NCBI GenBank assembly: GCA_027587225.1
Contig: JAPDDQ010000034.1
Span: 1-64,000, forward strand
Length of the DNA stretch: 64,000 nt
Source: Solirubrobacter taibaiensis
GTDB taxonomy: Bacteria > Actinomycetota > Thermoleophilia > Solirubrobacterales > Solirubrobacteraceae
Direction of reading: 5' to 3'
Shown here in pieces: positions 19,024-28,027 of the stretch; the first letter of the stretch is position 1, and every line of letters starts with the position of its first letter. The notes below the pieces were generated by a model that had not been told where the DNA came from, made no database searches, and was given only the letters and a program-made list of their open reading frames with translations. The translations under genes were made by a program, and so were the position numbers.

Positions 19024-20220
19024 GTGGCGCAAGGCGAGCGCGAGCCGCTCATCCGGCCGCCGGCGCTGCACACCGGCGATGGCCGGACAGCGAGCCGGCT
19101 CGAGCTCTTCTTCGACCTCGCGTACGTGCTCGTCGTGGCGGAGCTCGCCACGGCCTTCGTGGACGACATGAGCTGGACGGGCGCGGGCGTGTTCGCCGGC
19201 CTGTTCACGGCGATGTGGTTCTCCTGGATCGGGTTCACGCTCTACGCCAACCGGTTCGACACCGACGACGTCGTCTTCCGCGTCATCAAGCTGGCGGCGA
19301 CCCTGGCGATCGCCGGGTGTGCCGCCAGCGCGACTGAAGCCACCGGTGCACTGGGCTGGGCGTTCGCCGCCAGCTTCCTGACCGCGCACCTGCTGCTGGC
19401 CGCGCTGTATGTGCGCGCGTGGCGCCACGTCGCGCCCGCGCGCGGCACCATCTCGGTCTACCTGGCGGCAGCGCTGTTGAGCTCGGCGTTCTGGGCCGCC
19501 TCGATCGCCGTACCGGGTACTGCGCGCTACCTGTTGTGGGCTGCCGCCGTGCTCGTCGACGTGGCCGCTCCAGTGCTTGCGACCCGTCACGAGAACGACG
19601 TGCCGTTGCACCTCGAGCACCTCCCCGAGCGCTTCGGACTGCTCGTGATCCTCGTCCTCGGCGAAGCCGTCGGCGCGGCCGTCACCGGCGTGCACGACAC
19701 GCACTGGGCCGGCCCCTCGGTGCTGATCGCGGTCCTCGGCTTCCTCGTCGCGGCCGCGCTGTGGTGGAACTACTTCGACGTCGGAGCCGCCAGCAGCGCC
19801 GAAGATCTCCAAGAACGCGAGGACGAGGAACCCGACGGGCCGACCACGTCCGAAGAGGACGACGTGGGCGAGCGACACGACCTCTTCATCTACGGGCACC
19901 TGCCCCTCACCCTCGGCATAGCCGCGGCCGGCGTCGGGCTCGAGGAGCTGATATTGCACCCTTCCGCGTCCCTGCCCTCGGCCGGCAGCTGGACGCTCGC
20001 CGTCGGCGTCGCGCTGTTCTTCGCCGGGGCCGCGATCATCGTCGCCGGCGCCGATCACCGCTGGCGCACCGCCGTTCCGTGGCCGGCCGCCGCGATCCCG
20101 CTCGTGCTCGCCTTCGGACTGTTCCCGATCGACTCCGCGACGGCCGTCGTAGCCATCGTCGCCGCCGCTGCGCTCGTGATGGCCGTGGCCGGCACCCGAA
20201 CTCGGCGGTCCAACGCGTGA
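19024..20220 (+). CDS. low temperature requirement protein A (LtrA)
   Basis: A 398-residue membrane protein with about ten to twelve helices. The LtrA signature appears at the start, SRLELFFDLAYVLVVAELA (about 24-42), followed by further family-like segments such as PERFGLLVILVLGEAV (about 199-214) and the HDLFIYGHLPL region. An acidic loop lies at about 255-285. LtrA was named for cold growth in Listeria; its biochemical role is unknown. The GTG start lies 3 bp after the preceding gene, which indicates one operon. Confidence 0.88.
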   Translation: MAQGEREPLIRPPALHTGDGRTASRLELFFDLAYVLVVAELATAFVDDMSWTGAGVFAGLFTAMWFSWIGFTLYANRFDTDDVVFRVIKLAATLAIAGCAASATEATGALGWAFAASFLTAHLLLAALYVRAWRHVAPARGTISVYLAAALLSSAFWAASIAVPGTARYLLWAAAVLVDVAAPVLATRHENDVPLHLEHLPERFGLLVILVLGEAVGAAVTGVHDTHWAGPSVLIAVLGFLVAAALWWNYFDVGAASSAEDLQEREDEEPDGPTTSEEDDVGERHDLFIYGHLPLTLGIAAAGVGLEELILHPSASLPSAGSWTLAVGVALFFAGAAIIVAGADHRWRTAVPWPAAAIPLVLAFGLFPIDSATAVVAIVAAAALVMAVAGTRTRRSNA

Positions 20221-20345
20221 CCGGTTTCGTGTCTTCCGCTGGTCCTGAACGACCACAAGGCGGTTTGCTGACCGCTACGCGCAGCCGTGGCGGTCGTTTG
20301 GGGAGGACCTGACTGCAGTCCCACCCTGAGCACGGAGGAGACCCC

Positions 20346-21527
20346 ATGAAGGCAGTCACCTGGCACGGCAAACGCGATGTGCGCGTGGACACGGTCCCGG
20401 ACCCGACGATCCAGGAAGCGACCGACGCCATCGTGCGCATCACGACGTCGGGCATCTGCGGGTCCGACCTGCACCTGTACGAGACGCTCGGGCCGTTCAT
20501 GAACGACGGCGACATCCTCGGCCACGAGCCGATGGGCGTCGTGGAGGCCGTCGGCTCCGGCGTGACCAACGTCGCCGTCGGCGATCGCGTCGTGATCCCG
20601 TTCCAGATCTCGTGCGGGCACTGCTTCATGTGCGATCAGCACCTGTACACGCAGTGCGAGACGACCCAGGTCCGGGAGGAGGGCATGGGCGCCGCGCTGT
20701 TCGGCTTCTCCAAGCTCTACGGCGCCGTGGCCGGCGGCCAAGCCGAGCTGCTGCGGGTCCCGCAGGCGCAGAACACCACCATCCAGGTGCCCGACGGCCC
20801 GCCCGACGAGCGCTTCGTGCTCCTGTCCGACGTCCTCCCCACCGCCTGGCAGGCGGTCGAGTACGCGGCGATCCCGGACGGCGGCACCGTGGTCATCCTC
20901 GGCCTCGGACCGATCGGGGCGATGGCGTCGCGCATCGCGCACCATCAGGGCCACCGCGTGATCGGCGTCGACCTGGTGCCCGACCGGCTGGCCCGCGAAG
21001 CCGCCCGCGGCATCGAGATCGTCGACCTCGCGATCCACGAGGACGACCTCGCCGACGTCCTGCGTGAGATGACCGGCGGGCGCGGACCGGACTCCGTCAT
21101 CGACGCCGTCGGCATGGAGGCGCACGGTGCCCCGGTGGGAAAGCTCGCCCACCAGCTCGTCGGCCTCCTCCCGGACGCGGTCGGGGAGAAGGTCATGGAG
21201 CACGGCGGCATCGACCGCCTGAGCGCCCTGCACGCCGCGATCGACATCGTCCGCCGCGGCGGCACCATCTCGATCATCGGCGTCTACGGCGGCACCGCCG
21301 ACCCGATGCCGATGCTGAACCTCTTCGACAAGCAGATCCAGGTCCGCATGGGTCAGGCCAACGTCAAGCGTTGGGTGGGCGACATCCTGCCGTTGCTGAT
21401 GGACGGTGACCCGCTCGACGCCGAGAGCTTCGCCACGCACACAGTCCCGCTCGACGAAGCGCCCGACGCCTACGAGAAGTTCCAGAAGAAGCAGGACGGT
21501 GCGATCAAGATCCTGCTCAAGCCCTGA
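20346..21527 (+). CDS. zinc-dependent alcohol dehydrogenase (formaldehyde dehydrogenase-like MDR)
   Basis: A 393-residue medium-chain dehydrogenase. Catalytic-zinc motifs are GICGSDLH (about 37-44) and GHEPMG (about 59-64). The structural zinc site is four cysteines in ISCGHCFMCDQHLYTQC. The NAD(P) motif GLGPIGAMAS lies at about 183-192. The extra loop around 110-150 resembles the glutathione-independent formaldehyde dehydrogenase-like subgroup. The start ATG is preceded by GGAGGAG. It appears monocistronic. It probably oxidises an alcohol or aldehyde adduct; the substrate is not evident. Confidence 0.88.
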   Translation: MKAVTWHGKRDVRVDTVPDPTIQEATDAIVRITTSGICGSDLHLYETLGPFMNDGDILGHEPMGVVEAVGSGVTNVAVGDRVVIPFQISCGHCFMCDQHLYTQCETTQVREEGMGAALFGFSKLYGAVAGGQAELLRVPQAQNTTIQVPDGPPDERFVLLSDVLPTAWQAVEYAAIPDGGTVVILGLGPIGAMASRIAHHQGHRVIGVDLVPDRLAREAARGIEIVDLAIHEDDLADVLREMTGGRGPDSVIDAVGMEAHGAPVGKLAHQLVGLLPDAVGEKVMEHGGIDRLSALHAAIDIVRRGGTISIIGVYGGTADPMPMLNLFDKQIQVRMGQANVKRWVGDILPLLMDGDPLDAESFATHTVPLDEAPDAYEKFQKKQDGAIKILLKP

Positions 21528-21629
21528 GCGCCTACAGGCGAGGGTCTATCGTCTCACTGAGCGCACCGGCACCCGCCCCTTCGCCATTGCGTGTAGGTCC
21601 TTCTGAAGGAGCTCAGATCGGAGCACCGC

Positions 21630-21905
21630 ATGCCTCACGCCAAGTGTGTGCATTGCCGCTCACGCATGTGGGTCGAAGGTTCGGCAGAGAAGCATCCCCC
21701 GCACCTCTGCGCTGGGTGTGGCGGCGAGCTCGAACCGGTCGTCGACCTGTCCGAGCTCGTCGGCCTGCGGGCGTTGCGCGTACGGCCTCAGCCGACGCCC
21801 CGGGACGACGCGGACCGGTTCGAGCGGATCTCGCGGCAGATCCGCGAGACGATCGCCGGTCACGACGCGGAGCGCCAGCGCCGCCTCGATTCGGACCGCC
21901 CGTGA
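21630..21905 (+). CDS. small zinc-ribbon protein
   Basis: A 91-residue protein with two paired cysteine motifs, CVHCRSRMW (about 6-14) and CAGCGG (about 28-33), the pattern of a zinc ribbon. The C-terminal half is charged and helical. AAGGAGCTC upstream is an acceptable ribosome site for ATG 21630. Such short zinc-binding proteins often mediate protein or nucleic-acid contacts, but the function is unknown. Confidence 0.65.
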   Translation: MPHAKCVHCRSRMWVEGSAEKHPPHLCAGCGGELEPVVDLSELVGLRALRVRPQPTPRDDADRFERISRQIRETIAGHDAERQRRLDSDRP

Positions 21906-21946
21906 ACTAGCCGCGCGCCCGCCGTCGCTCGAGTGCCGTGCTAACT

Positions 21947-21964
21947 TATAACCCAATGGTTATA
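21947..21964. promoter_or_regulatory. palindromic operator candidate overlapping the ArsR-type start codon
   Basis: TATAACC-CAAT-GGTTATA is a perfect 7-bp inverted repeat in an otherwise GC-rich region. It covers the ATG at 21956 and includes a TATAAC hexamer resembling a -10 element. ArsR-family regulators commonly bind such palindromes near their own promoters, so autoregulation of the three-gene operon is the likely purpose. This is inference from position and symmetry. Confidence 0.6.
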
Positions 21965-22300
21965 GGTACGGAAGAGAGCGAGCAGGCCGACGCGCTCTTT
22001 CACGCGCTGGCTGACCCGACCCGCCGCGACATCCTCGCCTTGGTGCTGCATGAGCCGCACTCGGTGTCCGACCTGGCCCGCCGGTATCCGATCAGCTTCC
22101 CCGCGGTGCACAAGCACGTGGGCACGCTCGAGCGTGCGGGACTCGTCACCAAGACCCGCCACGGTCGCGAGCAACGCGTGCGCGGGGACGTCACGACGCT
22201 GCGGACCGCCCATCTGGTCCTCGACGAGCTCGAGGCCCTGTGGCGTGAACGCGTCGACCGCATCGACCAGCTGCTCGCGGAGGATCCGCCGTGCCCGTGA
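21956..22300 (+). CDS. ArsR-family winged-helix repressor
   Basis: A 114-residue winged-helix regulator. The characteristic segment ADALFHALADPTRRDILALV opens the domain, and the recognition region SVSDLARRYPISFPAVHKHV follows at about 42-61. No metal-binding cysteines are visible, which places it with the SdpR/YdhC-like members paired with SRPBCC genes rather than metal sensors. ATG 21956 is favoured; a GTG at 21938 is an alternative. The stop overlaps the next start by 10 bases, giving translational coupling. It probably represses its own operon through the palindrome at its start. Confidence 0.88.
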   Translation: MVIGTEESEQADALFHALADPTRRDILALVLHEPHSVSDLARRYPISFPAVHKHVGTLERAGLVTKTRHGREQRVRGDVTTLRTAHLVLDELEALWRERVDRIDQLLAEDPPCP

Positions 22301-22788
22301 CGAGCGTCATCAAGGACGCGGACACCCGGAGCGTGACGATCACAGCGCGGTTCGACGCGTCGATCGAGCGTGTGTGGCGGGTCTGGAGCGACCCGCGTCA
22401 GCTGGAACGTTGGTGGGGGCCGCCCGGGTTCCCGGCGACGGTCACCGAGCACCGGCTGGAGCCGGGCGGCGTCGTGACCTACTCCATGACGGGCCCCGAA
22501 GGCGACGAGCACCACGGCCGGTGGCACGTGCGCGCGGTCGACCCGCCGTACGCGCTGGAGTTCGAGGACGGCTTCGCCGATGCCGACGGCCGGCCGCGCC
22601 CGGAGCTGCCGACGGGCCTGATCCGCGTCGCCCTGTCCGAACTGGCAGGCGGCAGCACGCAGATGGTCGTCACCACCACCTGGGCCAGCGGTGAGGCGAT
22701 GGCCCAGATCCTCGCCACGGGCACGGACGCCGGCATGACCGCCGCCGTCGACCAGATCGACGCGCTACTCGAGAGGAGAACGACATGA
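22291..22788 (+). CDS. SRPBCC / AHSA1-domain protein
   Basis: A 165-residue START-like (AHSA1, CalC-related) protein. Family features are the opening FDASIERVWRVWSDPRQLERWWGP, a hydrophobic ligand pocket fold, and a WHVRAVDPPYALEFED segment. The GTG start overlaps the repressor stop, and its own stop overlaps the next ATG (ATGA), so all three genes are coupled. ArsR-AHSA1 pairs are common in actinobacteria. The ligand is unknown. Confidence 0.87.
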   Translation: MPVTSVIKDADTRSVTITARFDASIERVWRVWSDPRQLERWWGPPGFPATVTEHRLEPGGVVTYSMTGPEGDEHHGRWHVRAVDPPYALEFEDGFADADGRPRPELPTGLIRVALSELAGGSTQMVVTTTWASGEAMAQILATGTDAGMTAAVDQIDALLERRTT

Positions 22789-23366
22789 CCGCCACGTACA
22801 CGTTCGACATCTTCTGCACCCTCGACGGCTACGGCTCCTACGACGAGCACGGCGATTGGGGTGGCTACTGGGGCAAGCAGGGCCCCGAGTTCCTCGAGCA
22901 CCGCCTCACCTCGTACGGCCCGGAGCAGCGGATGGTCTTCGGGGCGAACTCCTACAGGGAGTTCGTCGAGATGCTGGGCGCGGGCGAGGAGGACACGGGG
23001 ATCACCGATTCGTGGGTGACGCGGATGCGCGGCAAGCCGACGTTCGTGGTGTCGTCGACGCTGGAGAACCCGCTCGAGTGGCCGAACGCGACCGCCGTGA
23101 GCGGGGACGCCGCCGACGTCATCGCCCGGCTCAAGGCGGAGTCCGACGTGCCGCTGCGCTCGCACGGCAGCCTGTCACTCAACCGCGCGCTGCTGGCCGC
23201 CGGGCTCGTCGACCGCGTCCAGGTGACGGTCTTCCCCGTGATCAGCGGCAAGACCGGCACGAAACCGATCTTCGCGGGCGCGGCGGACTTCGACCTGGAG
23301 CTCCTGGAGCAGCGGACGCTCGACGGCAACACCCAGGAGCTCATCTACCGACCCTCCCTGCACTGA
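22785..23366 (+). CDS. dihydrofolate reductase-like (RibD C-terminal domain) protein
   Basis: A 193-residue reductase of the RibD-C/DHFR fold. Visible elements are the opening IFCTLDGYGS, the central FGANSYREFVEML strand-helix, and the C-terminal VDRVQVTVFPVISGKTGTKPIF typical of this family. It should bind NADPH and reduce a small heterocyclic or carbonyl substrate; these stand-alone members are not folate enzymes in general. It is the last gene of the ArsR-SRPBCC operon and ends 4 bp from the convergent cupredoxin gene. Confidence 0.85.
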   Translation: MTATYTFDIFCTLDGYGSYDEHGDWGGYWGKQGPEFLEHRLTSYGPEQRMVFGANSYREFVEMLGAGEEDTGITDSWVTRMRGKPTFVVSSTLENPLEWPNATAVSGDAADVIARLKAESDVPLRSHGSLSLNRALLAAGLVDRVQVTVFPVISGKTGTKPIFAGAADFDLELLEQRTLDGNTQELIYRPSLH

Positions 23367-23370
23367 CCGC

Positions 23371-24282
23371 TCACCGCCGCACGGTCAGTGCCCGGCTGAT
23401 CGAGCGGCCGTCGGCGGTCCGCACGAGGAGCCGTGCGCGGCCGGCCGGCATCCGGGGCGAGCGCAGGCGCAGGGTGACCGGCGCTCCGTCCCGCACCGTC
23501 GCCGTCACCCGCGCGAAGCGCCGGCCACGGGTGTCGCGCAGCTCCGCGGTGACGCGTCCGGCGGTGCCGGACGTGACCACGACGCGCAGGCCACGCCGGC
23601 GCAGGGTGGCGAGCCGGATCGTGCGATCCGCGCGCACCCGCAATACCGGGGCGGTGACCCCGCGCGGCGTGACCGGCGGCGGTGCAGGAGCCTCAGCCGC
23701 CGGTGCCGTTGCGGTGGCCGCCGGGACCGTGAAGGCGAGCCGGCTGTCCGCGATCAACCCGAGATCGTCCGTGGCGCGCGCGAGCACGGTGTGCGTGCCG
23801 GGGCCGTACCGGGCCCCAGCGCTGACGCCGCTGAGGTGCGGCTCGAAGCGACCGTCGCCGTCCAGGTCCCAGGTCACCCGCGGGGGGATGCGCTCCGGGT
23901 CTGCCGCCAAGGCGCTGAACACCACGAGCTGGCCGTCGCGCGGCTCGGCCGTCTCGCGCTCGATCGTGATCGCCGGTGGCGCGTTGGCGTCCCCGACGGT
24001 CACGAGCCCGGACATGCCGGACCCGCCCGGCGCGCCGTGCACGACGCAGTAGAACGCGAGCCGGCCGAGCTCGGTCAGCGTCCGCTCGTGCGCACCGGAC
24101 GCGTACGGCCCACCCGACTCACCATCGAACGTGAGCGGATGACGCTCGGTGGCGTCCCAGCGCACGGTGTCGCCGACGGCCACCCGCAGCCCCGTCGTGG
24201 AGTACTGCGGAGCGTCACCGGTCCGGATCTCGTGCACGGGGCCGCCGAGCAGTGCGAGCGGGAGCAGAGCGGACAGGTACAC
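23371..24282 (-). CDS. secreted cupredoxin with PKD-like domain
   Basis: A 303-residue exported protein. A short hydrophobic N-terminus serves as a signal, followed by a plastocyanin-like domain (about 18-97). Candidate type-1 copper ligands are His in ERHPLTF (about 48), Cys and His in FYCVVHGAPGG (about 79-83), and a downstream Met in SGMSG. A PKD-like domain containing VTWDLDGDGRFEP follows (about 100-190), then a Pro/Ala linker and a basic beta-rich tail. It may carry electrons outside the membrane. The same copper fold is embedded in the giant protein at the left edge, so the two may serve related redox chemistry. Confidence 0.78.
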   Translation of the reverse strand: MYLSALLPLALLGGPVHEIRTGDAPQYSTTGLRVAVGDTVRWDATERHPLTFDGESGGPYASGAHERTLTELGRLAFYCVVHGAPGGSGMSGLVTVGDANAPPAITIERETAEPRDGQLVVFSALAADPERIPPRVTWDLDGDGRFEPHLSGVSAGARYGPGTHTVLARATDDLGLIADSRLAFTVPAATATAPAAEAPAPPPVTPRGVTAPVLRVRADRTIRLATLRRRGLRVVVTSGTAGRVTAELRDTRGRRFARVTATVRDGAPVTLRLRSPRMPAGRARLLVRTADGRSISRALTVRR

Positions 24283-24328
24283 GGCAGCAGATTCTCCGCC
24301 CCGCCCCGCTCTGCCGGTTATTTTTCCG

Positions 24329-25177
24329 CTAGACGTCGCGCTTGATCACGGCCACAACGGAGGCGACGAGCGCCACGGCGACCCACGCGGCGAGCACCAG
24401 CGCACCGGCGCCGGGCGCGAGCACGCTGTCACCGGCGGCCATCGCGGTGGTGAACGCCGCCGCGGCGGAGCTCGGCAGGAACTGCAGGATCGGGTCCCAG
24501 CCGGCCGGGAGGAGCCCGCCGGCCAGCGCCGGGAGGAGCAGGATGCCGGCCACGAGCGCACCGATGCTGCCGGCCACGCTGCGCAACAGGACACCGAGGC
24601 TGAGGCCGATCAAGGAGATCGCGGTCAGGTAGCCGGCCATCCCGACGAGCGAGCGCAAGACGCCGGGGTCGGTGAGCCCGAGAGTCGCGCCGTCGCCGGT
24701 GGCCAGGATGCCCATGCCGACGCCGAACGCGGTGACGGTGCCGATGAGCGCGGCGGGGAAGACGACCGCGACGAGCACGGCGGCCTTGGAGACGACGATC
24801 TGCCATCGCCGGGGCACGGCGGCGGCCGTGGCGGTGATCATGCGCGAGCCGTACTCGCGGGCTCCGCTCAACGCGCCGAGCACGCCGACCAGAAGCACGG
24901 AGAAGTCCGCTCCGCTGAGCACGGTCGCCAGCGGACTGTCACCCTCGAACGGGCCGCCGTCGCCACCGGACGTCGCGACCGAGCCGGTGGAGATGGCCGA
25001 TGCGATCGCGGCGAACCCGATCAGGACGAGCAGGACGGTGCCCAGGCCGATCCAGGTGCTGCGCAGCGTGCGCAGCTTGATCCACTCGAAGCGCATCGCG
25101 CGCGCCAGCGTCTGAGGGTGGGTGATGGTGCGGGCGCGCACGACGGGCGCGGCCGGTTCCACGGCGGTCGCGGTCAT
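24329..25177 (-). CDS. ABC-2 type transporter permease
   Basis: A 282-residue membrane protein with six hydrophobic segments, typical of ABC-2 export permeases. The N-terminal cytoplasmic part contains AMRFEWIKLRTLRSTWIGLG, a common lead-in for this family. The start overlaps the ATPase stop (ATGA). It forms an export complex with the upstream ATPase. The substrate is unknown; position after a DesK-type two-component system suggests an antibiotic or membrane-stress exporter. Confidence 0.87.
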   Translation of the reverse strand: MTATAVEPAAPVVRARTITHPQTLARAMRFEWIKLRTLRSTWIGLGTVLLVLIGFAAIASAISTGSVATSGGDGGPFEGDSPLATVLSGADFSVLLVGVLGALSGAREYGSRMITATAAAVPRRWQIVVSKAAVLVAVVFPAALIGTVTAFGVGMGILATGDGATLGLTDPGVLRSLVGMAGYLTAISLIGLSLGVLLRSVAGSIGALVAGILLLPALAGGLLPAGWDPILQFLPSSAAAAFTTAMAAGDSVLAPGAGALVLAAWVAVALVASVVAVIKRDV

Positions 25178-26082
25178 CGGACCGCTCCGGCGTACTCGAC
25201 GCTGTCGCGCGTGAGCTTGAGATAGGCGGATTCGAGCGAAGCCGGGACCGGCGCGAGCTCGTGCAGCGTGAGTCCGTGCCGCGCCGCGATGTCGCCGATC
25301 GCTTCCGCGGCCAGGCCGTGCACCTCGAAGCGGCCGCGTTCGTGCGACGTGAGCGTGACGCCGTCACGGGCCAGCAGCGACGCCAGGGCACCGGCCTCCG
25401 GAGCGGTGACGAGGACGCCGCCGTCGGAGGCCTCCGCGATGAAGTCGGCCATCGACGTGTCCGCGAGGATCCGGCCCTTGCCGATGATCAGCAGATGGTC
25501 GGCGACGAGTTGCATCTCGCTCATGAGGTGCGAGGAGAGCAGGACGGTGCGCCCTTCGTCGGCGAGTTCGTTCAGCAGCGCGCGGATCCACTGGATGCCG
25601 TCGAGGTCGAGGCCGTTGACCGGCTCGTCGAGGATCAACACCTCCGGGTCCGCGAGCAACGCGACGGCGATGCCGAGACGCTGCCCCATCCCGAGCGAGA
25701 ACGAGCCCGCGGCCTTGCCGGCCACGTCGGTCAACCCGACCGAGGCGAGCACCTCGTCCACGCGGCGCGGGCCGACGCCCACCGTCGATCCGAGGGCGAG
25801 CAGGTGGTTACGCGCGCTGCGCTTGAGGTCGACGCCCTTGGCGTCGAGCAGCGCGCCGACCTCGGCCAGCGGCGCCGGCGCGTCGACGTACGGCCGGCCG
25901 TTGACCAGCGCGACCCCGTCGGTGGGCCGGTCCAAGCCCAGGATCACCCGCATCGTCGTGGACTTGCCGGCCCCGTTGGGGCCGAGGAACCCGGTGACGA
26001 CGCCCGGCCGGATGGTCGCGCTGATCGCGTCGACGGCCAGCTTGTCGCCGTATCGCTTCGTGAGCTGCTGGAGCTCGATCAT
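25174..26082 (-). CDS. ABC transporter ATP-binding protein
   Basis: A 302-residue ATPase of the drug/lantibiotic export group (DrrA/BcrA-like). It has Walker A GPNGAGKST (about 35-43), signature SFSLGMGQR (about 128-136) and Walker B VLILDEPVNGLD (about 148-159), with a C-terminal regulatory extension (about 215-302). It energises the adjacent permease, whose gene overlaps its stop by four bases. It lies 95 bp downstream of the response regulator and is probably its target or cotranscribed with it. Confidence 0.9.
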   Translation of the reverse strand: MIELQQLTKRYGDKLAVDAISATIRPGVVTGFLGPNGAGKSTTMRVILGLDRPTDGVALVNGRPYVDAPAPLAEVGALLDAKGVDLKRSARNHLLALGSTVGVGPRRVDEVLASVGLTDVAGKAAGSFSLGMGQRLGIAVALLADPEVLILDEPVNGLDLDGIQWIRALLNELADEGRTVLLSSHLMSEMQLVADHLLIIGKGRILADTSMADFIAEASDGGVLVTAPEAGALASLLARDGVTLTSHERGRFEVHGLAAEAIGDIAARHGLTLHELAPVPASLESAYLKLTRDSVEYAGAVR

Positions 26083-26177
26083 GGTCTGCCTCGCATGCTC
26101 TGAGGATCGACCGCCGGCGGGGAGTCGTCATCGTCCAGCCGGATCGACTGCGCGTACTGCATCCACAGTACGAGGGA

Positions 26178-26861
26178 TCAGTCCGGCGGGGGCTGCCCGG
26201 CGCGCACGAGCCCTGTCTGGAAGGCGTGCACGACGAGCTGGGCCCGGTCACGCGCGTCGAGCTTGGCCATCGAGCGGTTGACGTGGGTCTTGACCGTGAA
26301 CGGCGACAGGAACAGCCGGGCGGCGATCTCGTCGTTGCTCATCCCGTGCCCGACGAGCGCGACGATCTCGCGCTCGCGCTCGGTCAGCACGTCGAGTGAG
26401 CTCGCGTCGGCGTGCGGCACCCCGTCGCTCGCCCGCGCGAGGAACTGCCCGATCAGCGCGCTCGTCGCGCTCGGTGACAGCAGCGACTCGCCCGACGCGA
26501 CCACGCGGATCGCATCGATCAACACCTCGGGATCGACGCCCTTGCCCAAGAACCCGCTCGCGCCCGCCCGCAGCGCGGCCACGACGTACTCGTCGGCCTC
26601 GAACGTCGTCAACACCAGCACCTTGACGTCCTTGAGGGCCGCGTCGGACGTGATCAGTTCAGTCGCGGAGAGCCCGTCGGTCCCCGGCATCCGGATGTCC
26701 ATCAGCACGACGTCCGGCTGCGTGGCGTGCACCTGCCGCACGGCATCCGCCCCGTCGACGGCCTCCCCGACGACCTCCAGATCGGGTGCCGCGGCCAGCA
26801 ACGTGGAGAAGCCGGCGCGGATCAGCTTCTGGTCGTCGGCGACCAGCACGCGGATGGTCAT
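26178..26861 (-). CDS. NarL/LiaR-type response regulator
   Basis: A 227-residue regulator with an N-terminal receiver domain (phospho-acceptor Asp in VVLMDIRMPG at about 53) and a C-terminal LuxR helix-turn-helix beginning LTEREREIVALVGHGMSNDEIA. ATG 26861 is chosen because the receiver strand IRVLVADDQ follows directly and the codon overlaps the histidine kinase stop (ATGA). It is phosphorylated by the upstream DesK-type kinase and probably controls the neighbouring ABC exporter. Confidence 0.92.
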   Translation of the reverse strand: MTIRVLVADDQKLIRAGFSTLLAAAPDLEVVGEAVDGADAVRQVHATQPDVVLMDIRMPGTDGLSATELITSDAALKDVKVLVLTTFEADEYVVAALRAGASGFLGKGVDPEVLIDAIRVVASGESLLSPSATSALIGQFLARASDGVPHADASSLDVLTEREREIVALVGHGMSNDEIAARLFLSPFTVKTHVNRSMAKLDARDRAQLVVHAFQTGLVRAGQPPPD

Positions 26862-28018
26862 GGCCGCACCGGCAGCTCGGCGCGCACGACCCAGGTCCCC
26901 GCCTCGTCCGGACCGGCGGTGAGCGTGCCCCCGGTGGCCGCGACCCGCTCCCGCATGCCCAGCAACCCGTGCTGCCCTCCCGCCACGGCGGCACGTGTCT
27001 CCGCCTGGGCATTGCGGACCTCCAAGGTGAGCGCACCGTCCGCGTAGACCACGCGCACCAGCACCTCCCCCGCACCGTGGCGCTGCGCGTTCGTCAACGC
27101 CTCCTGCAGCACGCGGTAGGCCGCGAGATCGGTGCCGGGAGCCAACGTCGACGGCGTCCCGCTGGTCTGCCACACCACCTGCAGCCCGGAGCGTCGCGCC
27201 TGGTCGATCAGCACTTCGGCGTCCGCGAGCCGCGGCGCGGGCGCCGTCTCGAGCGCCTCGTTGCCGGTCCGCAACAGGCCGAGCAGACCGGGTACCTCTC
27301 GCAGCACGGTCTGGCTCGCCTCACGCACGTGCGCGAGCGCCGCGGCGGCGCCATCCGGGTCCGTCCGCAGCAGCTGTCCCGCCACCGACGCCTGCACATT
27401 GATCACGGACACATGGTGCGCGACCACGTCGTGCAGCTCCCGCGCGATCCGCACCCGCTCGTCCGCCACGCGCCGCTGGGCCTCTTCCTCCCGCGTCGCC
27501 TCGGCCTGTCGGGCGCGCTCGTGCGCGGCCGCGACCACCGCCCGCTGATTGCGGACCGCGATTCCCGACACGGCCGCCAGCCCGCTCGTCGACACGAACT
27601 GGTACGTGGAGGAATCCAGCAGGCCGTACGGCGTGGTGGTCAGCATCACGAGCGCCGGCACCAGCGCGCAGCCGAGCGTGGCCGCGAGCGCGGGCGCCGT
27701 CTCGACGCGCACGGTCAGCGAGTAGAGCGCGAAGATCGCCGGGACGAACACCGTCGTCGGTCCGTCGTTGAGCGCGATCCCGATCGTCCCGACGCCCGCC
27801 GCCAGCCCGAGCACCCACCACGGGTGACGCCGGCGGAGCACGAGCGACGCCGAGCCGAGGGCGGCCAACACGACCGCGATCGGCGTCAGGTCGATCTCCT
27901 CGGAGTTCTCGTTGAGACCTGGTCCGATCGCCACGACGAAGACCAGCAGCGCGAGCAGCGCATCAGCTCCGGTGGGATGCGCCCGCAGCCAGCCACGCAC
28001 GCGCTTGATCACGACCAT
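26858..28018 (-). CDS. DesK/LiaS-type sensor histidine kinase
   Basis: A 386-residue membrane kinase. Four to six N-terminal transmembrane helices (about 18-150) have no large extracellular domain, which suggests sensing within or at the membrane. The HisKA_3 phospho-acceptor His is in RIARELHDVVAHHVSVI (about 199). The ATPase domain shows an N-box in VLQEALTNAQRHG and a GLLGMRERV G-box near the C-terminus. It overlaps the response regulator by four bases and starts 9 bp after the LarA-like gene. Confidence 0.92.
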   Translation of the reverse strand: MVVIKRVRGWLRAHPTGADALLALLVFVVAIGPGLNENSEEIDLTPIAVVLAALGSASLVLRRRHPWWVLGLAAGVGTIGIALNDGPTTVFVPAIFALYSLTVRVETAPALAATLGCALVPALVMLTTTPYGLLDSSTYQFVSTSGLAAVSGIAVRNQRAVVAAAHERARQAEATREEEAQRRVADERVRIARELHDVVAHHVSVINVQASVAGQLLRTDPDGAAAALAHVREASQTVLREVPGLLGLLRTGNEALETAPAPRLADAEVLIDQARRSGLQVVWQTSGTPSTLAPGTDLAAYRVLQEALTNAQRHGAGEVLVRVVYADGALTLEVRNAQAETRAAVAGGQHGLLGMRERVAATGGTLTAGPDEAGTWVVRAELPVRP

Positions 28019-28027
28019 GCCTGCACT

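Noticed and set aside
17707-20256. 849-codon minus-strand frame across the flippase-like, hypothetical and LtrA genes
   Set aside because: It runs antisense to three genes with membrane topology and family motifs; its translation is low-complexity and shows no domain.
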